Positions 32,676 through 39,721 of a DNA stretch of 64,000 nucleotides are shown piece after piece. The position numbers and the translations under genes are program-made. The notes under the pieces are model-generated. The model was not told the origin of the DNA and made no database searches. It saw only the letters and a program-made list of their open reading frames with translations. Positions within the stretch are counted from its first letter, which is position 1. The number at the start of each line of letters is the position of its first letter. Source of the stretch: Variovorax paradoxus (GTDB taxonomy: Bacteria; Pseudomonadota; Gammaproteobacteria; Burkholderiales; Burkholderiaceae_C); contig NZ_CP123990.1 of assembly GCF_029919115.1 (NCBI RefSeq), positions 1,116,001-1,180,000 of the forward strand, given 5' to 3'.

Positions 32676-33029
32676 ATGTACGTCTTCAACTATCACTCAG
32701 AAACAGGCGCATACCTCGGCGGCTCGCCAGCCGAATACGACCAGCTCGAACCCGGCCGCGTGCTGGTGCCAGCATGGTCCACTTCGAAGCCGCCGCCGCG
32801 CGGCTATGACAGCGCGAAGCAATGGCCGCACTTCCTGCCCGCTGCCAACAAGTGGGAACTGCGAATGCTCCCCGAGCCGCCCGAAGAACCCGAACCGCCC
32901 GCACCAGTGGAGGCGATCAAAGGCGACCCCATTGAAGCGATGAAAGCCACGCTGCAGGCCCATCTCGACGCCGCGCAGCGCATGGCCGACCAGATTGCAA
33001 AGGCCGCGGGCCTGGAGGTGAACGAATGA
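32676..33029 (+). CDS. tail fibre assembly-like protein (second chaperone)
   Basis: This 117-residue protein starts MYVFNYHSETGAYLGGSPAEYDQL, with a W-x-F-L-P-A-ANKWELR turn, as in small fibre chaperones paired with collar-type fibres, and a proline-rich stretch (PEPPEEPEPPAPVE). It directly follows the collar fibre and overlaps the holin start by ATGA. Assignment is by pattern and position. Confidence 0.72.
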   Translation: MYVFNYHSETGAYLGGSPAEYDQLEPGRVLVPAWSTSKPPPRGYDSAKQWPHFLPAANKWELRMLPEPPEEPEPPAPVEAIKGDPIEAMKATLQAHLDAAQRMADQIAKAAGLEVNE

Positions 33030-33256
33030 AGCAGGAGTTGAAAGACATCGCGGTTGAGCTGGCGGTCCGCACCGCGCCTGCTGGCGGAATCGCTTGGTAC
33101 TCGCAGATTAGCTGGACCGGCTTTCTGACTGGCGTGCTGGTAGTGCTTCAAATCATGTATCTCGTGCGCAAGTGGTGGCGCGAAGAGACGGAGTGGGGCC
33201 AGCGGCTGAAGCGCTGGGCGAATGGTGATTTCACCAAGCCAGGAGGCTTGACGTGA
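33026..33256 (+). CDS. holin-like membrane protein (76 aa)
   Basis: This 76-residue protein has one clear transmembrane helix (ISWTGFLTGVLVVLQIMYLV) followed by an aromatic, basic cytoplasmic tail (RKWWREETEWGQRLKRW). It lies immediately before the endolysin with overlapping ends. That is the place and form of a one-helix holin or pinholin, which times lysis. Activity is inferred. Confidence 0.78.
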   Translation: MKQELKDIAVELAVRTAPAGGIAWYSQISWTGFLTGVLVVLQIMYLVRKWWREETEWGQRLKRWANGDFTKPGGLT

Positions 33257-33789
33257 ATCCCGTTCTACGCAACCGATTAATCGCTGCTGGGTCAGCTGGC
33301 ACCCTCGCAATCGCCGCTGTGCTGCAGGCCTGGTACGAGGGTGAAGGCCCGACCGTGAAGCAGCCAAGCGGTGCGGTGATCTCCCTGCCGTACCAAGACA
33401 CGGGCGGGATCTGGACCGTGTGCAGGGGCGTGACGGGCGCCGAGGTCATCCCGACGAAGCGCTACACCGAAGCGGAGTGCCGCGCGCTGGAGGCTAAGCA
33501 CCTCGCTGTGGCGGAGCGTGCTGCACGTAGCTACGTCCGCAACTTCGACCGGCTCAACAAGTGGCAGCAGGCCGCGCTGATTGACTGGTTCTACAACCTC
33601 GGCGCCAACCGCAACACCATCAATTCAACCTTGGTTGCGAAGTTCAACAGGGGCGACATCGAGGGTGGATGCGATGAGCTTTCGCGCTGGGTCAAAGGCC
33701 GAGTCAAGGGCGAACTCGTGACGCTGAACGGCCTGGTTGATCGCCGCGGCACTGGCGAAGAGCTGTGTCTGCATTGGGGCTCGAAGTGA
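33253..33789 (+). CDS. SAR endolysin (lysozyme, GH24-like)
   Basis: This 178-residue muramidase has an N-terminal signal-anchor-release helix (LIAAGSAGTLAIAAVLQAW), as in phage 21-like R. The catalytic site is Glu29 or Glu31, Asp49 (YQD) and Thr55 (D-x5-T: DTGGIWT), with CRGVTG after it. The longer E-D spacing than T4 lysozyme fits a beta insertion. It cleaves peptidoglycan after release from the membrane. Confidence 0.9.
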   Translation: MNPVLRNRLIAAGSAGTLAIAAVLQAWYEGEGPTVKQPSGAVISLPYQDTGGIWTVCRGVTGAEVIPTKRYTEAECRALEAKHLAVAERAARSYVRNFDRLNKWQQAALIDWFYNLGANRNTINSTLVAKFNRGDIEGGCDELSRWVKGRVKGELVTLNGLVDRRGTGEELCLHWGSK

Positions 33790-33896
33790 GGTGCATCGCA
33801 TGTGGCAAGGAGGGGCACCGCTCCGCCGATTGCCCGCATGAAATCTGGAGGCTTCGGCTATGTCTCTCTCCGCAAAACTCGTTGCCCTCGGCTTGA
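33786..33896 (+). CDS. zinc-knuckle microprotein in lysis cassette (36 aa)
   Basis: GTG at 33786 overlaps the endolysin stop (GTGA). The 36-residue frame contains C3-x2-C6-x4-H11-x4-C16 (CIACGKEGHRSADC), an exact retroviral-type CCHC zinc knuckle. The frame ends inside Rz in another frame. Such motifs bind nucleic acid or RNA. I recognise no family, and the very short length leaves coding status uncertain, but the coupled start argues for it. Confidence 0.6.
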   Translation: MRCIACGKEGHRSADCPHEIWRLRLCLSPQNSLPSA

Positions 33897-34237
33897 TCGT
33901 CCTCGCCTTGGTGGCGGGGTTCTGGAAGCTCTGGCACACGGCCGACCGTGGCGGCTATGAGCGCTCGCAAGCCGAGTACCAAGCCCGCGCAGAGCTGCAG
34001 CGTGAGACGAACCGGGGCCGCGCTCGCGTGGCCGAGGAAAAACACGCGGCGCAGACGGTCCACCGGGACCGCTTCATCACCAAAACCGTCAAGGAGATAC
34101 GCGATGTTCCATCGGATGGCACTGGCTGCCTTGTTGCCCCTCGCGTTGTGCGCCTGCTCAACGATGCCGCAGCGTGCGCCCGCGAAGATCGACCAGGCAC
34201 CTGTGGCGTTCACGAGCCCGTGTCCAACGCCCGATGA
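33860..34237 (+). CDS. Rz: i-spanin (Rz)
   Basis: This 125-residue protein has an N-terminal transmembrane helix (VALGLIVLALVAGFWKLW), a charged coiled coil (YERSQAEYQARAELQRETNRGRARVAEEKHA) and a Cys-containing tail. It would span the periplasm to join the outer-membrane Rz1 in the final lysis step. The Rz1 gene is nested inside it in another frame. Confidence 0.88.
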   Translation: MSLSAKLVALGLIVLALVAGFWKLWHTADRGGYERSQAEYQARAELQRETNRGRARVAEEKHAAQTVHRDRFITKTVKEIRDVPSDGTGCLVAPRVVRLLNDAAACAREDRPGTCGVHEPVSNAR

Positions 34238-34352
34238 CCTGATAGAGCCTGCTCCACAGAAAGAGCTGGAGGCGTGGGCCGCGCTTTGGATCGGCGCCTA
34301 CGGGTGCGAGAGATCGAAGCGCATGGGGCTGATCGACTCCTGGCCCCGTTAG
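34104..34352 (+). CDS. Rz1: o-spanin lipoprotein (Rz1), nested in Rz
   Basis: This 82-residue lipoprotein starts at ATG 34104 behind AAGGAGA. The lipobox is L15-C16-A17-C18 (LALCAC), and the body is Pro-rich (QRAPAKIDQAPVAFTSPCPTPDD), as in Rz1. It overlaps the Rz gene in a different frame and extends past it. A degraded copy of its 3' part lies at 34629-34771. Confidence 0.85.
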   Translation: MFHRMALAALLPLALCACSTMPQRAPAKIDQAPVAFTSPCPTPDDLIEPAPQKELEAWAALWIGAYGCERSKRMGLIDSWPR

Positions 34353-34735
34353 TGGCTCGAAGCTGTCCGCTGTTCCTTACGCCACTCCCACGGCGTCGTC
34401 GCACGCTCGTCGCCCCATAGGCCTAAGCCCTTGCCGTGCGCCTGGGTCTGGGCAAGCTCGTACTGCTCACGCTCCTGGAGCGTCTGCTCACGCGAGTAGG
34501 CTTGATACCACCAAGCCATGCCAAGCGAGACCTCGGTGCGATCGGCGGCCACCATCATGCCAGGTGTGCCCTCGGCGACCTCGACCGGCACGCCCATCTG
34601 GATGCTGCATCGATGTTCGGTCCGTCGAAGCGGCAACGTGAGCCCGCGAAGATCGATCCTGTAGCGTTCACGAGCTCGTGCCCGGCGACCGATGACCTGG
34701 CGGAGCCAGCGCAGCATAAGGATTTGGAGGCTCAA
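34349..34735 (-). pseudogene. truncated thermonuclease-like gene (SNase C-terminal part)
   Basis: The last 80 or so residues of this minus-strand frame match the C-terminal end of SNase-like thermonucleases: V-x-V-A-E-G-T, GMAWWYQAYSREQ, then GLWGDERATTPWEWR. The N-terminal about 45 residues, where the catalytic Arg/Asp/Glu set should be, are antisense to a degraded Rz1 copy, so the 5' half of the nuclease is lost. It is unlikely to be active. Confidence 0.72.
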
Positions 34736-34771
34736 CAGCGGGAGATATTCGCATCGCCGACCCCTTCGTAG
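34629..34771 (+). pseudogene. degraded duplicate of Rz1 3' part
   Basis: Translated on the plus strand (start ATG 34614), this region reads REPAKIDPVAFTSSCPATDDLAEPAQHKDLEA, matching RAPAKIDQAPVAFTSPCPTPDDLIEPAPQKELEA of Rz1. The signal and lipobox region has no counterpart. It ends at TAG 34769-34771. It is a partial duplicate that fused with the end of the nuclease gene. Confidence 0.75.
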
Positions 34772-34786
34772 CGTGCCCCAGCCGTG

Positions 34787-36745
34787 CTACTTCTTCCGCC
34801 AGGTGATGAACTTCCCTTCCGGACCGAACTGGGCGGTACACGTGAGGCGCGGATCGTCGATCACGAAATAGGGCGCCTGCTCGAAGTTAAATCGCGGCTT
34901 GGGCTGCACGAAATAGTCAACTCTGTAGTGATCCACCGGCTCCTCGTCCCGGACACGGTTCCATCCGATAACTTCTTGGATCAGCTCGGTGTCCGCGGGG
35001 TCGAAGCAGATGCTCGACCGAAAGTTGGCGACTCGCCGCCAGCGAATCGAGTTCCCGAAGTAGACACGGTCGGATTCATGCCATTCCAGGCGCTCGCCAT
35101 CCAAGCCGTTGAATGGCAGCAGCGTTTCGGATCCATCGGGCGCAACTGCGCGAATGAGAAACCAGTGCTCATTCATCATCAGATCTTGCTGATTGAAGAC
35201 GTTGATCTGCGCGATGCTGAAAACGTGCGACATCTGCGACAGAAACACTGGCGGCGGCGCGGACCCGAACAGAGGAAGGGTCGCGAAAAAGATGACGGCT
35301 AAGCTGGCATGAATGGTCAGGAACGCGGCGAACAGCGATCTGGGCAGGCGCTTGCGCCGACCGTGCAGCAGCAGGTTCGCACTCATGGACGTCCTGCTGT
35401 ACTCCGGAGCGCGTTCGCAGACGCCGAACCAGCGCACGCGCCGGTCGGCGATCAAGCGATAGATGAAGGGTCCGATGGCCAGGAGCCGCCCAAGCAGAAA
35501 TACCGCGAACGCCGGCCAAAGCAACAGCAGCCGCTTGCTGATCTCCATGTAGAAGTCGTAGCCGCGCCAAGTGCGTCCAGTCCTTGGATCGTGCCCGTAC
35601 AAGTCCTTGAGAGCTTCAGACGTGCTCAGTCCGATGCGCGCAATCAGTTCGGCGTTGTGGGACAACGGCCTCAACGTGACGACATGGAAGATGTCCATAC
35701 GTCGCAGGAACCGCACCGTGCGATCACAAAGATTGCAGCGATCGTCATAGAGGACGTCCAGGGAAGCGCGCCCGCCGACATTCAGTGCGGTCCGGTTCCA
35801 GAACAGGATCGCGAGCAACAGGAACTCGTAGTAGCCGAGCCAGCCGAGCTGGAGCACGAACGTGGAAACCAGGAAGAACAAGAAGGCCCATCCGATGGCA
35901 AACCATCGGAAAACGCCGCCGATGATCACAAAGAGACCGAACCCGAAGTACCAGACGAGCATTGTCATCATGGAGAGACGCGCCAGACTGATGGCGATCG
36001 GGGAACTTGCGAGTACCTCCCTGAAGAGTTCATAGTGCTCGTTGAAATACGAGCTCGACAGGACAAACAAGCCAACGTCGCCGCTGAGCCAGAAAGACTC
36101 CCTCATGTGCAGGGAGCCTGAGTAGAGGCAAAGCAGGCCGTACGAGACCAGGCAGGCAGCCTTGGTGAGGACGGCGCGCAGGAGCGTCGGCGCACCAAAG
36201 ATTCCATAGACGGCGCGAAGCAATGAGGCGCCGGGAAGACCTCGATGAATGACGAGTCTGTCGATCGAGAGGCTCGTTCCAGCGGGCAGGAAGGTGAAGA
36301 CCAACAGCAACATGGACAGCACATCGGAACCGAGCGTGTAGGTTCGCATGATCGTGTCGAGGACCACTGCGTTCAGGAACAACAAGGCCGCACCTGCAAG
36401 CGGCGTCGCAATTCCGAGCGTGAACATCGTGGCCAGGAGCAAGGTGACGGCACAGGCGAACTTCACCGAAAGCGGGTCAGGGCCGTGGAAGATGAAGGCG
36501 CCAGAGTGCAGCGTCCTGTGCAGCAGAATCAAGCCCGTAAGGATGCGCAGTAGATCGACTCGAACGAGATCCCGAGCCAGCGGAACCCGAAACAGCTTCT
36601 GGCGAAGCAGAAACCCGGCGACCCATCGCGCCCAGTGCTCAAGTCGTTCAGTCCCGAATTTCCAGAACAGCGCCGCGCCGAAGAGCAACAACAGAAATGC
36701 AGCTGCAGCCGGGAAGAAGTAAGACCAACCGTAAATGCTCAACAT
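34787..36745 (-). CDS. HTTM-DCC fusion membrane protein (phage cargo)
   Basis: This 652-residue protein begins at the ATG 36745 (a longer start at 36790 is possible). Residues 1-325 carry about seven to nine transmembrane helices with the HTTM (horizontally transferred transmembrane, gamma-carboxylase-like) pattern. Residues 328-440 carry a DCC domain of thiol-disulphide oxidoreductase type: VLYDDRC337-N-L-C340, a C-x-x-C motif. One or two more helices and a soluble C-terminal part follow. It is a monocistronic cargo gene after the lysis cassette. Function in phages is unknown; envelope redox or modification is possible. Confidence 0.82.
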   Translation of the reverse strand: MLSIYGWSYFFPAAAAFLLLLFGAALFWKFGTERLEHWARWVAGFLLRQKLFRVPLARDLVRVDLLRILTGLILLHRTLHSGAFIFHGPDPLSVKFACAVTLLLATMFTLGIATPLAGAALLFLNAVVLDTIMRTYTLGSDVLSMLLLVFTFLPAGTSLSIDRLVIHRGLPGASLLRAVYGIFGAPTLLRAVLTKAACLVSYGLLCLYSGSLHMRESFWLSGDVGLFVLSSSYFNEHYELFREVLASSPIAISLARLSMMTMLVWYFGFGLFVIIGGVFRWFAIGWAFLFFLVSTFVLQLGWLGYYEFLLLAILFWNRTALNVGGRASLDVLYDDRCNLCDRTVRFLRRMDIFHVVTLRPLSHNAELIARIGLSTSEALKDLYGHDPRTGRTWRGYDFYMEISKRLLLLWPAFAVFLLGRLLAIGPFIYRLIADRRVRWFGVCERAPEYSRTSMSANLLLHGRRKRLPRSLFAAFLTIHASLAVIFFATLPLFGSAPPPVFLSQMSHVFSIAQINVFNQQDLMMNEHWFLIRAVAPDGSETLLPFNGLDGERLEWHESDRVYFGNSIRWRRVANFRSSICFDPADTELIQEVIGWNRVRDEEPVDHYRVDYFVQPKPRFNFEQAPYFVIDDPRLTCTAQFGPEGKFITWRKK

Positions 36746-36967
36746 GGGATCGCCTAGAACGCAAGCCGGACGGAGGAGGCGGAGCCGCATCGTGTATTTC
36801 CGACACTGAACAACCTCGTCGGGTCGCTGCGGAAATTGTATCGGGCAGGGCTATTGACCGGACTGGCAATCGCTTGCTGGGCTCTGAATCCTCTGAAGCG
36901 ATTGCTTTTCAGTAGTAGGCCGACGCCGGGATCGTTTTCAGAGGGGTTCCACGCGAAGCGGCACGGC

Positions 36968-37264
36968 TCACTCTCGCGGAGGGCCACCAATCTCGCAGTA
37001 CCAGACCTGGTAGCACCATCGCCCGTTCACCTGCTCAGTCCCAGCGAAGCTGATGGTGTCCAATGCGCAGGCGACGACCTCGGGGCGCCAGAGGATGCCT
37101 AATGGCGGTGGCACATCGTCGGGGCGCGCCTCCCAAAGGCCGAGTTGCATCCTTCCTTCAATGGGGCGCAGTGTCAGCATCCCGCACAGCCACGGCTGAT
37201 CAACGAACTCCCGCTTGCTCAGTCGGGTGCCGCCGCGGTATCGGGGTTTCATCTTCACGCGCAT
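36968..37264 (-). CDS. hypothetical cargo protein (98 aa)
   Basis: This 98-residue protein is beta-rich with several Trp and Cys (QPWLCGMLTLRPIEGRMQLGLWE, then NGRWCYQVWYCEI). It is separated by 7 bases from the upstream 78-residue gene, so both form an operon leaving the LexA box leftward. The function is unknown. Between it and the HTTM gene (36791-36967) I see no gene. Confidence 0.65.
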   Translation of the reverse strand: MRVKMKPRYRGGTRLSKREFVDQPWLCGMLTLRPIEGRMQLGLWEARPDDVPPPLGILWRPEVVACALDTISFAGTEQVNGRWCYQVWYCEIGGPPRE

Positions 37265-37271
37265 GACGATC

Positions 37272-37508
37272 TCACTCGCCGGATCGCGGTTTCGGCAGCA
37301 GCGCCGGAAACCCGTGCATCACCGCACGGATGTGATCGCCCGCGTTGCGGTCCCAGTCGCCGTACTGGTCGCCGATCCTCGCGCACTTGCCGGACACCAT
37401 GTCGGCGAACGCCAGCAGGGTCGGACGCAACGGCTCACCCTCTGCAAGCTCGCCCGCTCGTCGCGCCATCTCGGCAAGTTCTTCTTCAATGGGAGGCTCG
37501 GGCGTCAC
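37272..37508 (-). CDS. hypothetical SOS-region protein (78 aa)
   Basis: GTG 37508 starts a 78-residue helical, charged protein (PPIEEELAEMARRAGELAEGE, then IGDQYGDWDRNAGDHIRAVMHGFPALL). The GTG lies 20 bases from the LexA box. The frame extends upstream across the LexA box, but that is less likely to be translated. The function is unknown. Confidence 0.62.
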   Translation of the reverse strand: MTPEPPIEEELAEMARRAGELAEGEPLRPTLLAFADMVSGKCARIGDQYGDWDRNAGDHIRAVMHGFPALLPKPRSGE

Positions 37509-37525
37509 GGGTCTTAGTACCTTTG

Positions 37526-37545
37526 TACTGTACAAATATACAGTA
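37526..37545. promoter_or_regulatory. LexA (SOS) box between divergent operons
   Basis: TACTGTACAAATATACAGTA is an almost perfect match to the enterobacterial LexA consensus (TACTG-TATATATATA-CAGTA): CTGT at 37528-37531 and ACAG at 37540-37543 with an 8-base spacer. A candidate -10 GATAAT (37553-37558) and a TGTACA -35-like hexamer overlap it. It should couple both operons to DNA damage through the host LexA. It is inferred but strong. Confidence 0.85.
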
Positions 37546-37564
37546 TTTTGGTGATAATGGACCC

Positions 37565-37747
37565 ATGGAAAACGTGCCCGCAACCCTCTGGATTGCCGCC
37601 TGCGCGCACCGGTTGCAGCAGCAGTGGCATACCGTCGATCCGCTTGAGCTGGAGGATGTCGCGCGCGACCTGTGGCGCGACGAGCGCCTCCGAGCGATGG
37701 CGCCTGACGAAGCGGCGGTGGACTGGCTGAGGCCAATCACTGAGTGA
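37565..37747 (+). CDS. small protein upstream of SRAP (60 aa)
   Basis: This 60-residue helical acidic protein (LWIAACAHRLQQQWHTVDPLELEDVARDLWRDERLRAM) starts at ATG 37565, about 20 bases from the LexA box and possibly leaderless. It ends 31 bases before the SRAP gene and should be cotranscribed with it. I do not recognise its family. It may be a partner or regulator of the SRAP protein. Confidence 0.7.
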   Translation: MENVPATLWIAACAHRLQQQWHTVDPLELEDVARDLWRDERLRAMAPDEAAVDWLRPITE

Positions 37748-37778
37748 CATATCCCTTTCGAGACTCAAGAATTGCGCG

Positions 37779-38516
37779 ATGTGTACTCGCTATATCAGCC
37801 CGGAGCAACGTGAGATTGAAGCGTTCTGGAGGATTGATCGAAGGACCAATAGGCGCAAGGACTGGCAGGACCTGCTGACGGTCTTTCCGCTGTCGCTAGC
37901 CAGGTTCATCCGGCGTGCCGACGAGGTGGAATACGCGCGCGAGCTCGTGGTGGGTCAGTGGGGAATGATCCCGCCCTGGTCGAAGACGAATGTGCCGACT
38001 ACCGCACGCGGCACGCGCCTCAGCACCGTCAACGCGCGCTCGGAGGGCGTGGAGAAATCCCCGACCTATAAGGATGCGTGGGCTCGCGGCAAGCGCTGCA
38101 TCATCCCGGCCGCAAGCTTCGACGAGCCGAACTGGGAAACGGGCAAAAACGTCTGGTGGCGCTTTCGGCGGGCCGATAGTGCGCCGTGGGGCCTGGCCGG
38201 ACTCTGGAATACCTGGATCGACAAGGAAACTGGCGAGATCTGGGACAACTACACCATGCTGACGCTGAACGCAGACGGGCACCCGCTGATGAGCCGCATG
38301 CACAAGCCCGATCCGAAGCTGCCGCCCGATCAGCAGGACAAGCGCAGTGTCATCCCTCTTGAGGCGCACGACTTCGACCGCTGGCTGACCTGCACCGTTG
38401 AGGAAGCGAAAGAGATGCTGAAGGTGCCGGCCGTTGAGTTGTTCGATGCCGCTCCGGCGCCGCTAACCGAGGCGAGAGACACCGCTGAGCCTCAAGTCTT
38501 TCAAGCGAGAAGGTGA
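37779..38516 (+). CDS. SRAP-family protein (YedK/HMCES-like, SOS-associated)
   Basis: This 245-residue protein belongs to the SRAP family that forms a stable thiazolidine crosslink with abasic sites in single-stranded DNA. C2 (after Met1) is the nucleophile, N85 (NARSE), E116 (AASFDEP, standing for the usual Asp-Gly-Phe-Tyr-Glu) and H175 (SRMHKP) complete the site. It lies downstream of the LexA box, so it is probably SOS-induced. This could protect phage DNA during replication after damage. Confidence 0.9.
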   Translation: MCTRYISPEQREIEAFWRIDRRTNRRKDWQDLLTVFPLSLARFIRRADEVEYARELVVGQWGMIPPWSKTNVPTTARGTRLSTVNARSEGVEKSPTYKDAWARGKRCIIPAASFDEPNWETGKNVWWRFRRADSAPWGLAGLWNTWIDKETGEIWDNYTMLTLNADGHPLMSRMHKPDPKLPPDQQDKRSVIPLEAHDFDRWLTCTVEEAKEMLKVPAVELFDAAPAPLTEARDTAEPQVFQARR

Positions 38517-38603
38517 GGACGCCTCAATCTTCGTAAAAGCGGTTCTTTGGGCTTCTTCCGAACTGAACTACAGTGCAACCTTTTGTTGCTGCAGATTTTG
38601 CGC

Positions 38604-39149
38604 ATGGCGTCCGCACCTCCTAACCAACCTCATCACTCACCTGCGCTAACTGTGCCAAAGTCCGCAGAAGAAGAAGGCCGTATCAAGCATGAGTACAGGC
38701 TTTGGCTTACTTGGGCGGTTTTTGTCCCGGTTCTGGTCCCCGTGGGACTGTGGCTCTGGTCCTGGCACAAAAATGTCGGTGACGCGTTTGAGGTGAACTT
38801 TGGGGGAGCAGACTTCCTGGTCGTCGCGGCCATGATGTTTATTGTGGTTTTGCAAGACATTGAAAAGCTGCCGGCCGCCATCAAATATCAGGAACTGAGT
38901 TGGGCGAGCATCGTTTTTTTTGTGGGAAGCGTTGTTTTGTGGGTGGCTTATTTTCTCTGCAAAATGGATTCTTTTCAAATTGCTGATCGCTTAAATAGCA
39001 AGGAAAATCCCTTAACATATGCTGAGGCGCAAGAGCTACACACGTCGCTATTCTGGTATGGTCTGATGTCGATAGCGGTCGTGTTTCTTGTTTCGGTATT
39101 CTCGATTTTTATTCGGGATAAAGTGAAAAATATACAGTTGAAGATATGA
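38604..39149 (+). CDS. four-helix membrane protein, first gene of A+T-rich cargo operon
   Basis: This 181-residue protein starts at ATG 38604 (a TTG start at 38547 would extend it). It has four predicted transmembrane helices: WLTWAVFVPVLVPVGLWLW, FLVVAAMMFIVVLQ, SIVFFVGSVVLWVAYFLC and GLMSIAVVFLVSVFSIFI, with a soluble loop after the third. The stop overlaps the next ATG. Codon use is visibly more A+T-rich than in the rest of the phage. No family is recognised. It may be a pore-like effector or a membrane sensor. Confidence 0.75.
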   Translation: MASAPPNQPHHSPALTVPKSAEEEGRIKHEYRLWLTWAVFVPVLVPVGLWLWSWHKNVGDAFEVNFGGADFLVVAAMMFIVVLQDIEKLPAAIKYQELSWASIVFFVGSVVLWVAYFLCKMDSFQIADRLNSKENPLTYAEAQELHTSLFWYGLMSIAVVFLVSVFSIFIRDKVKNIQLKI

Positions 39150-39721
39150 ATAAGTTGTTCTTTCTTCAGACAGTCACGCTGTTAATTTCATTGGCGGCCG
39201 CTTACGTGTGCGTTCTTGCTATAAAAGAGCGTCGAAAATTAATCCGTCAAGAAAAATTGGTTCGTGAAGAGCTTAGGTCGGGGGAGAATAAAACAGAGGC
39301 GATCCGATGGGCGTGGACAACGGGTGCGGCTTTTCAAGTAGCGCCCGAAGCCGCGCGTCAAGCGAACTCGCAAGCGGTTGAGAACGCGCGGCAATCGGCA
39401 CAATATTTTTCTGTGGCGCAAGACATTCTTTACGTGCCGGATTCTGCGGCTTTCGCCGCCACCGACGCATCAAACGTCGAAAGATTTACTCTGCCGGATT
39501 TGGAGGGATTCAGAGTTGAAGTCAGTCCGTTGATTTCTGCCGGTAGAAACCTTCCCTTATTGGAACATCTCGAAATAGATCGAGATGATATTGTTGGGCT
39601 AATGGGTGAGTTTTTGATCAATCCAACTGTCGCAAATGATTTGGATTATCCTTCTCGAATTCGCCAATCAAAAAGTTCAGACGACATGAAGAATTTTATG
39701 CGTTCATTGGAAGCCGCATGA
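39146..39721 (+). CDS. membrane-anchored protein, second gene of A+T-rich cargo operon
   Basis: This 191-residue protein has an N-terminal transmembrane helix (LFFLQTVTLLISLAAAYVCVLAI), then a basic cytoplasmic helix (KERRKLIRQEKLVREELRSGE) and a soluble domain. The ATGA overlaps on both sides couple it with its neighbours. The soluble part shows no known catalytic motif. It may link the four-helix protein to the third protein. The function is unknown. Confidence 0.75.
   Translation: MNKLFFLQTVTLLISLAAAYVCVLAIKERRKLIRQEKLVREELRSGENKTEAIRWAWTTGAAFQVAPEAARQANSQAVENARQSAQYFSVAQDILYVPDSAAFAATDASNVERFTLPDLEGFRVEVSPLISAGRNLPLLEHLEIDRDDIVGLMGEFLINPTVANDLDYPSRIRQSKSSDDMKNFMRSLEAA

Noticed and set aside
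24798..33029. Possible diversity-generating retroelement, as in BPP-1-type podophages
   Set aside because: No reverse transcriptase gene and no template/variable repeat pair were seen near either fibre gene.
34436..34771. 111-residue plus-strand frame
   Set aside because: Its 3' half is the Rz1 duplicate and its 5' half is antisense to the nuclease remnant, so it is a scar rather than a functional gene.
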